From: Tigriopus japonicus
Taxonomy: Eukaryota > Arthropoda > Copepoda > Harpacticoida > Harpacticidae
Length of the DNA stretch: 64,000 nt
Direction of reading: 5' to 3'
NCBI GenBank assembly: GCA_010645155.1
Contig: JAAGOF010000203.1
Coordinates: 58,300 to 122,299 of the forward strand
Shown: in pieces, positions 37,301 through 46,822 of the stretch
Layout of the letters: each line of letters begins with the position of its first letter
How positions within the stretch are numbered: the first letter of the stretch is position 1
Position numbers and translations under genes: made by a program
Notes under the pieces: generated by a model
Told to the model about the DNA's origin: nothing
The model's database searches: none
The model's input: the letters and a program-made list of their open reading frames with translations, nothing else

Positions 37301-39459
37301 AGATTCCAGCGTCGTCTGAGCCGAACATTGCCAGAGGCGTTGCCTTGTTTGCATTTGAAGCCCAAAATGAGGACGAGCTGACCGTTCAGGAAAACGAAGA
37401 GATCAGTGTTCTATTAGACGAATGCGACGAGGAGGGTTGGGTAATGGGCATGAATGCGGATGGGCAACGAGGATATTTGCCTCAGGCATACATTCAACTG
37501 GATGGGCAAGAAAATCTGCTCGACGCTAGCCAATATGACCAACAATATGACGAGCAAATAGCTCCTGAAGGGGGAGATGTCTACACAATGGACAACAATA
37601 ATTCTCACTTTCAAGACATGTACACAAACTCCACCAACGGATATATGACACGTCAAGATTCCTATCAATCCCAATCTGGGGGTGTTCCACGACAGGACAG
37701 TTATGTATCTCAAAGTGGAAGCATCTATCGACAGGAGAGTCTTGCCTCCCACAATGAAGTGGTTCGCCAAGATTCTGTCACCTCCCAAGGAAGCAATGGG
37801 AGTTGGGGAGCGTCTGCTTTTGGTTATCCTGCCCAAATGGAGCCCATTCCTGAGCAAGGAGAGGCTGTGCAACCCGTTCAGGACATGAAACAGGATATTA
37901 GTTCTCCTGAGGATGAATCCTCTGATGAATTCACTGAATCCTTGGGTATGGCGCCTCCAGGGCCTCCACCGGGTCCTCCGCCAGGTCCTCCTCCAGGCCC
38001 TCCTCCTGGCCCCCCTCCTCGGCCAACGACACTGCCACCAACAGGACCGCCTCCATGTCCTCCGCCTCGACCACCACCCCGCGCTCCATCGGTGGAGTCA
38101 CAAGTCTCCTTAAAAAACTCCCGCCCACCCTCAATTAGTTTGAGCATGTCGATCAATGATTGCAAAGAGTTTTGTAAAGCTCTATACGATTATGAGGCAA
38201 CTGGCTCGGACGAAATCTCCTTCGAAGAAGGGGACAACATAAGAATACTTAAACGATGCCCTAATGGGGTCGATGATGGATGGTGGTTGGGTGAAATTGA
38301 AGGACGAATCGGATTATTCCCCTCCATTGTTGTGGAGGAAGTTACTGATAGCTCAGGAACACCTGATGCTAGCTCAATTACGTCTCCTCCTAGTTTTGCC
38401 CCACCTCCGTTCTCTCCTCCTCCACCTGCTTTGGCACCTCCAGAGAAAGGTGGATCAGATCCGAGCGAATTTGACGATAAAAAGTGCACAAGCATTCCTC
38501 AAGAGGTCTCACAAGTTCAAGAGCCAGTTAAGGAGGTTTCAGAGAGCAATGCGGATGTTGCCAAAGAAGAATCGGAGGAATCAATTGATGACGCGAAACC
38601 CGTCGTGCCTTGTGTTCAGATCTCAATTGACGAAGTTCCAGACATTCCCATTGACGATGATGCCACGGATAGATTTTATCAAAGCGAGGATTGTCAGCCA
38701 AAGGTTGAAATGGATTCTTCCAATAATCTTGACTCTATGGAAATCGTGGTAACAGCTCCAACTCCAACTATTCAGTCCCCGGAAGAAAAGTCTTTGACAG
38801 AGACATTGCCTAATAGTTCAGACATAAAAGATGCCTTAGTAGATGTTCAGCAACAACAAGAGGATTCAAACCAGCAAAGCAATGACAATGACGAATCCAT
38901 CTCGGCTTCAACAGAGACCGAGCCTCCGCCTTTGCCTCCTGCACAGCCAATCGAGCCCTCGTCATCTCCAAGTTCACCCGACTCATCTGGAAATGTCTCC
39001 GTGAAGGAAGTTTCTCCCGCCCCTCAATGCACGGCAGGTTTTACTGCAGATTTCGCGGCAAACTTTGCAGCTGAATTCCCAGCTCCACCTCAAGCTACGG
39101 AATCAGAAACAATAAGCGATCAAAGTAAGCATGAGGATTTTGCCAGTGGCCAGTCTTCAATGAAATCAAGTACTGCCGACGAGAGTAACGTAATGGAAGG
39201 TGGTTCCTCTCCATCAATGTCCACGCAAGGACGAATACTAGAGCGGAAGTCCTCCTCAGACTCATCGGTCTCGTCCGTGTCTTCAAAACCAAGTTCATTG
39301 GGAAAGGGTAAAGGAAGTTCAAGTTCAGAGAGCGCGGGACAACCAGATCCGCACTCGTCAAGTGAATCTGAGACCGAATCTGAAATAACAGTACCTCCGG
39401 AAAAGCTCGAACTTCGACAGCTAAAAAAGTTAGATAGTATGAAAGAATCCACAGCCTAA
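34356..39459 (+). CDS. nwk: Nervous wreck/FCHSD-type F-BAR and double-SH3 protein
   Basis: Adaptor that bends or binds membranes and drives WASP/Arp2/3 actin assembly; in flies Nervous wreck acts in synaptic endocytic traffic. Five exons: 34356-34610, 34747-34956, 35944-36216, 36287-36486, 36549-39459, all GT-AG, giving 1282 aa. F-BAR domain about residues 10-330 (RKGAYSKHVQALHKDQL, LLEDIRTFTK, KVLDENEKLAKARLAA, STGARNDYILSLASANAY, RTELLTCSA, YPSLGQHIT). A coiled coil lies at 385-425, a Gln run near 443-458 and a Trp/acid linker at about 475-560. SH3-1 is about 572-632 (ALFAFEAQNEDELTVQENEE) and SH3-2 about 851-912 (CKALYDYEATGSDE, DDGWWLGEIEGRIGLFPS). Proline arrays lie before (781-828) and after SH3-2, and a long Ser/acidic tail ends the protein. 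The start ATG precedes a PPRKGxY motif shared with the family. A possible AATAAA lies at 39854. SH3-2 is most like FCHSD/Nwk. Confidence 0.93.
35427..35471. other. 45-nt hairpin in Nwk intron 2
   Basis: Inverted arms TACGGT (35427-35432) and ACCGTA (35466-35471) enclose a perfect 9-bp stem CAATCGTCC/GGACGATTG with an AAAA loop. It lies in the largest intron (34957-35943). It could be a small transposon relic; the stem is short for a microRNA precursor. Confidence 0.6.
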
Positions 39460-41177
39460 TGGATGGGCCGGAGGGAATCAAAGTGACTCGAGCGAGTCCC
39501 TTTTCCCAATGCTTCATTAAGCTATTTCTAATGATTGCCGGACAAGTCCGAAAGAACATGTGTTAAATATCTTGTTATAGTAATAATGAAGTTCCGATCG
39601 TGAAACGCCAAAAATCCAGCATATTTCCGGAAATGTTAATGTTTATCTACGGTCCCCCGAGGATTTTTTTTACGCCTAGGGGAGGGTCTTTAAACCGAGT
39701 TACGTTTTGATGGAAACAATCAACCAAACAATCGCATCTTTTGAAACGATAATTTTGTAACAGTGTCAGAAAACTTCAGCGCAAAGTTGAAAAGGATTTT
39801 GAACGCCTTCCTCCCTCTCTTTCACTGCTTGCATGACCATAATACAGTTGATGAATAAACGCTTGATAAACGTTGCAAGGTCTCTAATTTTATTGTGGCA
39901 TATAAGTAGTAAGAAGTTAAGTTGATGCCTTGCCATCTTTTGAGGAAAAAGCCTAACTTCAGCATGATAAATAGGCCTGGCAATTTGATACAAAAACTTT
40001 TTTGTGCGTTTTACGCCCTTATTTACATTGATTTGCATTTTGAGCGCATATTTTCATATCTTGCGTTTTTATGCATTTTGGGAATATTGCGCAGAAAATC
40101 ACTACTTTCAAGGGTGTTTAAGGGATAAAACACCATTTTTTGAATTATTTTTGAGAAACTTAATTCAAAACTCGATGCGAAACAAGTGGTTGTGCAATTT
40201 CATAATCTTTAGTTCGATTTTTCTGATAAATTTTGGCTTCACAAAGTCATTTCTAGTGTAAAGGATCCAGATTAAATGAACTGACGCATGCCAACAAGAG
40301 AGTTTTTTTCTCATAAATTGTACTCATTTTTCCAAGTACGGAATAAGACAAATATTTGAAACAATAAATATTATTTTCCTGTGTATAATGTGATGAATAC
40401 ACATTGAAAATACATCCCTTCATTTAAGAATGAGTTTTAAAATGAGAATAACATTGTTGTAGATGGAAACTATTTTTGTATCCAGCCTGATATGTATCTT
40501 AGCCTTAATTTTCTTTCAGCAAGATCAAACACTGTTTCTTTGCCACTTGGATTCATAAGTTTGAAATATTTGATGTAAACAACAATCAAACACGTTAAGA
40601 GTCCTGAATTACAAGCTTTCAAAATTGCTTTTGAGCACAAAAATATTGGTTGGAATCATCAACCCATGTTATTAGTATTTACTTTAAAAAAATCACTGAA
40701 ATTGTTAAAATAAGCGTAAAGTCACATTATTCAAATTTAGAAACCCTATTGGCTACATGATTGCATTTTGCGTTCAGCGATACTGTCAAGCACTTTTTGT
40801 TGCTACTTCATTTGCAAAAGTGACATAAAAAACTTAAAATTGCTAGAAATATTCCATGTTGTTGATTTCGGCAGGGCATTAGTGCTGGTACTTCTTCTAA
40901 TGGCATTTCTGCAATAAATTACATTTTTCTGTAATGGTTGAGTAATGGCATTACATTTTGGGAAAGCTTTAATTGTAATGGGTAAAATTTTGCAATCATT
41001 ACATCATTACCATAACTTTTTGAGAATTCAATTAAATAAATAGACAGATAGATTCATTTCAGGGACTCGTAATAACTTTGTAAGTGATAAAAACAGAATA
41101 TGATAAAATATGTCATTGGAAATAAGATAGTGAGATCCCTAGGATTCCCATAAACCGTACGGTCTGTTTTCATGGAC
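39460..41177. other. 3' flank of the Nwk gene and A+T-rich intergenic DNA
   Basis: The probable Nwk 3' untranslated region extends to an AATAAA at 39854-39859. Beyond it, 40380-40580 contains a segment (GATTCATAAGTTTGAAATATTTGATG) that recurs in altered form at 44640-44735. The 40870-41010 stretch repeats GTAATGGCATTAC-like motifs. No gene is seen. Confidence 0.5.
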
Positions 41178-41340
41178 AAGGATGGCTCAAGCCAGGATTA
41201 CTTTCAAAATACACACTGGGTCCGATTAGTACAATGAAAATTAAACGGAACAATATATTTGTTGCAAAAACCTCACATTTTAGTACAACGATCGGACCCA
41301 GTGTGTATTTTTGAAATTCGTCCTGACGTACAGTGGTCCC
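41178..41340. mobile_element. ~165-bp palindromic MITE family C, copy 1
   Basis: Inverted arms AAAATACACACTGGGTCCGA (from about 41206) and ATCGGACCCAGTGTGTATTT (from about 41290) form a long hairpin; the outer ends are AAGGATGGCTCAAGCC and GTACAGTGGTCCCC. The flanks share TCATGG, an imperfect target duplication. A second, inverted copy is at 49114-49278, where the duplication is clearer. Confidence 0.8.
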
Positions 41341-41701
41341 CGTCATGGGGAACCTTGACTTTGACTAGATGAGACACATATGCAGGCCTGTGTCGGCCCG
41401 GTCAGTGTTTCCAAAATTGGCAACCCGCACAACCTTTATCACAGAGCTTTGGCTTGACATGGTTCACAAGGATATCTGAAATACTTAAACTTATTTGGTA
41501 CAAGAGAAGAAATTTGAGACAGAACATTTGGTTGCATAGGAGCTTGCGATCATTTCTGTCACTAATTTGGTCGATCGATTAAAAGATTTAGGCATGTTAA
41601 GAAGTGTAATGTCATTTGCTGAGGTAAAATCGTTCCAACAAGTTGGAAAGAAAATCATCGGGAGTCGAAACCAGCAGGGATAGCTTGACTAAGGCATTTT
41701 A

Positions 41702-43020
41702 CCTAGACTGAGATGGTAGCTTCAAAATTTATCTTTTTTGCTCCCATTCAAGGGAATATCTTATATTTTACAGGAGCTGTGGTTTATGTAACAAGAAGTT
41801 TATTTGCCAATTTTCAGCTCAATCAAACAACGGAGTCAAAAGTTATACGCATTTTAAAATCAGGCAAGCAAAGGCGGAAAATGAACTCGTTCTACCTCTT
41901 GTTGCAAGATTCTGCTACAGGATGGAGGATGAGCTCATTTTCCGCCTACGCTTGTCTGAACTGCAAAGATGCTTAACTTTTGACTACGTCGTTCGATTGA
42001 GCTGGAAATTGGTAGACAAATTTCTTGTTACAAGGCTGCTACTTCTAATTGTCGCCGTATCATCAACATCACAAAATCTAGTATATCTTAGTCCTAAAAC
42101 ACTGAATTTTTAAAATTGAAAAAAACTGACATCCAAGGTTTATGGTTTAGAATAAATTTCATTCCATCTCATAGCCCTCAGCCTCCACCACGGCCTTCGC
42201 GTGGACATTAAACCACGTTGTTGGAGCTTTTACCCTTGCCTCGTCTATCTTGTTGCCCTTCTCCATGATGGCACTGATTTGGGAGGTTTTCATGTTGTGG
42301 GCTCTTATGTTAGTCCTTTCTTTCAACACGCCCAAGACAGACTAATCCATTGGACTTCAATCTGGAGAGCTAGGTGGCCATGTATCCTTGGAGGTGAAGT
42401 CGTAGCTGTTCTGCTTGAGCCACAGGAAAGACTTTTTGGATACATGGCAGGGTGCATCGTCTTTTTGCCATACCCAGGGGACGGTTACCAGTTGTCTCCT
42501 TGGTGATAGGTATAACCACATCCTTAAATAAAATACCTGTGTTGACCCTGAACCGTGTTTAGGTGATGTGTGAAGGCATGATATGGTCTTCAGCCACGAT
42601 CACTCCACATACCAACTTTGAACCAAGGTCTTTTTCTCCTCTAACCTCTTCCTGGTCCTTTGAATGAATCAGATGTACAATCCAAGCGTATTGCCAATCT
42701 CTGTTGGTTATTTTGGCCTTTGAATTCACAAGGGCGTAACGTCGTTGCTCCTCATTGAATTCAACCATCTCCAGTTGGTGGTATGAGGAATTCATCGTGG
42801 ATTTATGACTACTGTATGTTTGATAATTGTTTTAAGACTCAGTCAAGATCAAGCATGAATTAAAAAATCATGGTCATTCATGGTTGTTTTCGCGATTCTG
42901 TGCATCAACAATTAAAAGTTGCAGCCCTGAACATAAACCACAGCTCATGTAAAATATTAGATATTCTCTTGAATGGGAGCAAAGATGATGAATTTTGAAA
43001 CTACCGTCTCCGTTCAACAG
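41702..43020 (-). mobile_element. Tc1/mariner element with nested MITE
   Basis: A 1.32-kb element flanked by TA (41700-41701, 43021-43022). Inverted ends of about 80 bp are shared between 41709-41788 and the complement of 42938-43014: GGTAGCTTCAAAATTTATC, CTCCCATTCAAGGGAATATC, GAGCTGTGGTTTATG. On the minus strand, about 42795-42170 encodes a broken transposase. Visible are LGSKLVCGVIVAEDHI, the catalytic block DDAPCHVS (usual form DGAPCH), WPPSSPD and SPMD with two stops between Asp residues, then VLKERTN and KAVVEAEG. Stops and frame changes show it is inactive. A 238-bp MITE interrupts the left end. Confidence 0.88.
41791..42028. mobile_element. 238-bp palindromic MITE inserted in the mariner end
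   Basis: Begins ACAAGAAGTTTATTTGCC, ends GGTAGACAAATTTCTTGT, flanked by TA on both sides (41789-41790, 42029-42030). Long inverted arms carry TTTTCAGCTCAATCAAAC..GTCAAAAGTTA and its complement. Comparing the interrupted left end of the mariner copy with its intact right end shows the host sequence resumes after the MITE (GGCTGC). The TA duplication points to a Tc1/mariner-mobilised MITE. Confidence 0.85.
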
Positions 43021-43450
43021 TAGCGAGGTCTATGACTAGGGGTATGTTGAAACGTAAAAGTTGCCACGCATTTCCTTGTGAATGAAAGAGTTAATTATGT
43101 CAGGTACGTCTCAATAAAAACAGTCATACATACTGTAAATTTTAATTGGTTTATCTTGTTTGAATCTTCAACTTTCAAGATTTCCATGATTTTAAATGTG
43201 ACTAGAATGGGATCTGGATTTTGCTCCGACTATCCATCTGACAATTCGTTTCTGCAGAATGACTAGGCTGTCAACGGCCGAACTCTTGCCAAAAAATTCA
43301 ATTCAATAGTTTAGACTAGAGCGCTATAATAAAAGAGTACGCGCATGTGCCATTTTGGTCCCAAGACGTCGGTTCCATTGTACTGTGGTTCTTGGGTTCG
43401 ACCTATTTGAGGCAACTTTACCTATGCACTATTTACTACCAAATTGACGC

Positions 43451-43645
43451 TCATGATCTCAGCTTACCTTTGAAAGCATAATGTTTGACCTTAATAGCCT
43501 TTGAAGGCCAAGGCTGGCCAAAACCGTGGGTGCCGGAAGATAACCTTCTCGTTCTCCTTAAACCTCGATGCGCGTTCAAGCCCAGTGCTGCTGTGAATTG
43601 ACTCGGTAATGTCAGCTCTTGATGAATCTTCACGCTGATTTGCAT
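43451..43645 (-). other. 64-codon frame in left arm of the fold-back element
   Basis: An ATG-initiated frame (starts MQISVKIHQELTLPSQF) that is identical to the one at 45151-45345 because the arms are inverted copies. It is Arg/Lys-rich and matches nothing I know. Near its end is a good splice donor (CAAAG|GTAAGC), so it may be an exon rather than a complete gene. Confidence 0.3.
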
Positions 43646-45150
43646 TGAGTTTCTTACTTTTTAGGAAATCTTAATCTAACTAGATACGAAATTGGTTGGT
43701 GAATATTTAGAACGTCACTTGAAGCCATTAGAGTGTTTTCCTCGTGCACATCATTACATTGTCATGTGAAATGACTTTTTAGTTGAACAAATATCTGGCA
43801 GTCCTTGTGAAGTTGCGCATTCGTAGCAGTCGTCAGGCTGATAGTGCTACAGACTGTTATGCCTAACTTTGTAAAAAGTTTTGATATTTTGTACTCATAA
43901 TATATATGACAGAAGCTATTTAAGTAAGTTTTTGCAATTCACCTATCAATTTTTGCCTTTGTCACTAATTATTACATGAAACTAAAGAAGCTCATGGGAT
44001 AGATGTATCATTTCAGCTATTAAACTCATTGCCCCTATATATCTGTTCAACCCCTTCTTGTGCGTCTTTCAAATCAAGACTGTTGACTTTTGCTCCCACC
44101 TGATATTATTTTAACCTAGAGTCTCTCATTTTTTCTCTTCTTGATCATTTATCCAGGCTCTCCACGTGTCTTTTTTTGATTTTTTTTCTTCTCACCAATA
44201 CCCTCTATATATTTTTACAATGTTCTGGGTGGTAAATCAACATAAGAATGACTTTTGATTTGAGAATTTATTGCTGAAGGGAAGTTGATGTTTTTTTTCA
44301 ATGAGATCTGGAAAAAGTTCTTTCCAGTAGAAGAGTGTTATCAAACAAATGAAGCTGGGATTCCGGGCTCAAAATGGCTGGGGATGTGTCTGAGTTGAGA
44401 CCAACCCTTCAAAAATATAATAAAAAATTTGATTATAATTATCAAGCTGTTTTAACAATCAATCAAAACAAATTTTTCATGTACTACAAAACACCCAAGC
44501 CATGTTCCGATCCATTCTTAGCCAGTTTGGACCCCAAATCTCCAGCTAAAATTGTCCAAATATGCTTATCCATTCATAAAAGTGAGTATTTCATTAAGGT
44601 AATTTATTTTCATTTAAAAATATAGCAAAACCAGTATGAAGTTCTTTGTTGGAATATTTTTGATGAGTTTGTGATTCAGCAAGACCAAACACAACTTCTT
44701 TGCATATATGATTCATAAGTTTTAAACATTTGATGTGAAGAAAGAACCATTACAATTTGCCTTATTTCAAGTCCAAAGGTTGAAATGATACTTCTTTCCC
44801 ATGAGCTTCTTTAGTTTCATGTAATAATTAGTGACAAAGGCAAAAATTGATAGGTGAATTGCAAAAACTTACTTAAATAGCTTCTGTCATATATATTATG
44901 AGTACAAAATATCAAAACTTTTTACAAAGTTAGGCATAACAGTCTGTAGCACTATCAGCCTGACGACTGCTACGAATGCGCAACTTCACAAGGACTGCCA
45001 GATATTTGTTCAACTAAAAAGTCATTTCACATGACAATGTAATGATGTGCACGAGGAAAACGCTCTAATGGCTTCAAGTGACGTTCTAAATATTCACCAA
45101 CCAATTTCGTATCTAGTTAGATTAAGTTTTCCTAAAAAGTAAGAAACTCA

Positions 45151-45345
45151 ATGCAAATCAGCGTGAAGATTCATCAAGAGCTGACATTACCGAGTCAATT
45201 CACAGCAGCACTGGGCTTGAACGCGCATCGAGGTTTAAGGAGAACGAGAAGGTTATCTTCCGGCACCCACGGTTTTGGCCAGCCTTGGCCTTCAAAGGCT
45301 ATTAAGGTCAAACATTATGCTTTCAAAGGTAAGCTGAGATCATGA
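45151..45345 (+). other. 64-codon frame in right arm of the fold-back element
   Basis: Identical to 43451-43645 on the opposite strand. It ends shortly after a GTAAGC donor, and acceptor-like TTTTCCTAAAAAG precedes it. It is either an exon-like part of the element or a captured host exon; function unknown. Confidence 0.3.
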
Positions 45346-45715
45346 GCGTCAATTTGGTAGTAAATAGTGCATAGGTAAAGTTGCCTCAAATAGGTCGAAC
45401 CCAAGAACCACAGTACAATGGAACCGACGTCTTGGGACCAAAATGGCACATGCGCGTACTCTTTTATTATAGCGCTCTAGTTTAGACTAGAGCACTAGTT
45501 TCGACGACTCTTGACTAGTGCGCTGTAAAGGTTCAACCTCAACTTGGTTGGTATTTCTTGCTTGGCCATAAAAAGTGTGAGCATTACCTTCCTGTTCATT
45601 TACTGACAAGTCTAATATGTTACTTCCAATTTAAATGATCATTAAGGGTCAAGCCGAGGAATTTGATGAACTTTTCATTACAACGGGATCCAACTTGTTG
45701 AATCACAGAATCATT

Positions 45716-45842
45716 TAATGGCGGATTTTGCATTTGAACAATTTTGTAAACAGTGAACACTGCTTTCGGTTTCGGTTTCGGTTAAGCCCTCTTTCGGCCG
45801 AAACTTTCGGTTTCGGTTATGAGCCCTTTCGGTCCATCACTA
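45716..45842 (-). mobile_element. Truncated hAT-like MITE family D (TTTCGG), copy 1
   Basis: Only one end of the family remains: GGCGGATTTTGCATTTGAAC leading into TTTCGGTTTCGGTTAAGCC and the terminus GGTCCATCACTA. The other end is missing. Confidence 0.8.
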
Positions 45843-46639
45843 AACTATTAGCTTTAAAATGTATTTGTACATTATGTAAAACATGATGTGTACTTTTTTA
45901 TGTTGTTAGTAGTCCCAGTCTCCCATTTGTTTTTTCATTCATTTCATCTTTCAATCGTTTAAAACAACGCTAGGTCCTCAAAAAAAAAAGAGCGTGAAGT
46001 TAAAGTGTCCAGTTTTGTCTTCAAGAGATTGGCTCTTTCAGTGTGACAGATATAAATTTATTAATGCTAAATTGACTTATTCTAGATCAAACTTTGTCTG
46101 GTGATATTAGTATGGAAAGAATGCTTAAAAAATGTAATACTAACACCATTATCATTTAAATTATTGATTTAGGACACTTTTGGACACCCTAATTTTTGGA
46201 CACCCTTTTTTGGATACCTTTTGGACAGGGGTGGACAAAATGTCCAAAAATCAAATGCCCACCATGATAGGAGGTCCTCTGATCTTTGCACCTTGAATGC
46301 TGTGTTTGAGGTCGTTGAAATTAAAACAAGACGAGCTTGAAAACTTGAAATGTTTGAAAGCTTGGAAAATCCCCATGAGAAGTATTTAATAGATCTTAAT
46401 GGTTTTTATTCAAAGTATGTTAATAATTATCACTTAGGAGACACTGCCAGAATGGTGTGTGGCTTTTCCCTATAGTTCATAGTAGAGCCCTCTAGTCCTC
46501 TACTTCATACTGAAGCCTTAATATAAATTATATAAATCAAGCCTTTAGTTTGTCTCTCGTTCATACTAGAGATCCTCAACATTTCACTTCTCTGTGGTCC
46601 ATAACTCACACCAGAGTTGCCAGGTTCTGGGGAAGCCTC

Positions 46640-46822
46640 TCGGCCACTTTTGCTTTGAAATTCGGCCACTTTCGGCCACTTTTTTGAAGCCTTTGGCCAC
46701 TTTCGGCCACTTTTTTGAAGCCTTTGGCCACTTTCGGCCACTTTTTATAAGCCTTCGGCCACTTTCGGCCACTTTTTTTAAGCCTTCGGCCACATTCGGT
46801 CACTTTTTTGAAGCGTTTGGCC
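46640..46822. repeat. GGCCACTTT minisatellite
   Basis: About five units of roughly 31 bp, GCCTTTGGCCACTTTCGGCC plus ACTTTTTTGAA, with drift in the later units. All three frames of the minus strand stay open as Lys/Ser/Trp-rich frames, which is a by-product of the repeat and not a gene. Related CGGCCACTTTCGGCCAC motifs recur at 51041-51115. Confidence 0.9.

Larger units (their letters stand above)
43316..45480. mobile_element. 2.17-kb fold-back element with ~704-bp near-identical inverted arms
   Basis: The left arm (43316-44019) and right arm (about 44777-45480) are reverse complements. Paired positions sum to the same value at both ends, so the arms contain essentially no indels, and I noticed only scattered single-base differences until divergence starts at the inner edge. 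Termini are CTAGAGCGCTATAATA and its complement. TTTAGA directly flanks both ends (43310-43315, 45481-45486). The spacer (44020-44776) is unrelated A+T-rich DNA. No transposase is recognised. Such arms suggest a recent fold-back transposon or an inverted duplication. Confidence 0.85.

Noticed and set aside
36730..39559. Long minus-strand frames across the last Nwk exon
   Set aside because: They are antisense shadows of the Pro-, Ser- and Gln-rich coding sequence.
43451..45345. Two identical 64-aa genes as a divergent gene pair
   Set aside because: The identity comes from the inverted arms of one element and extends over 700 bp, so it is not a pair of host genes.
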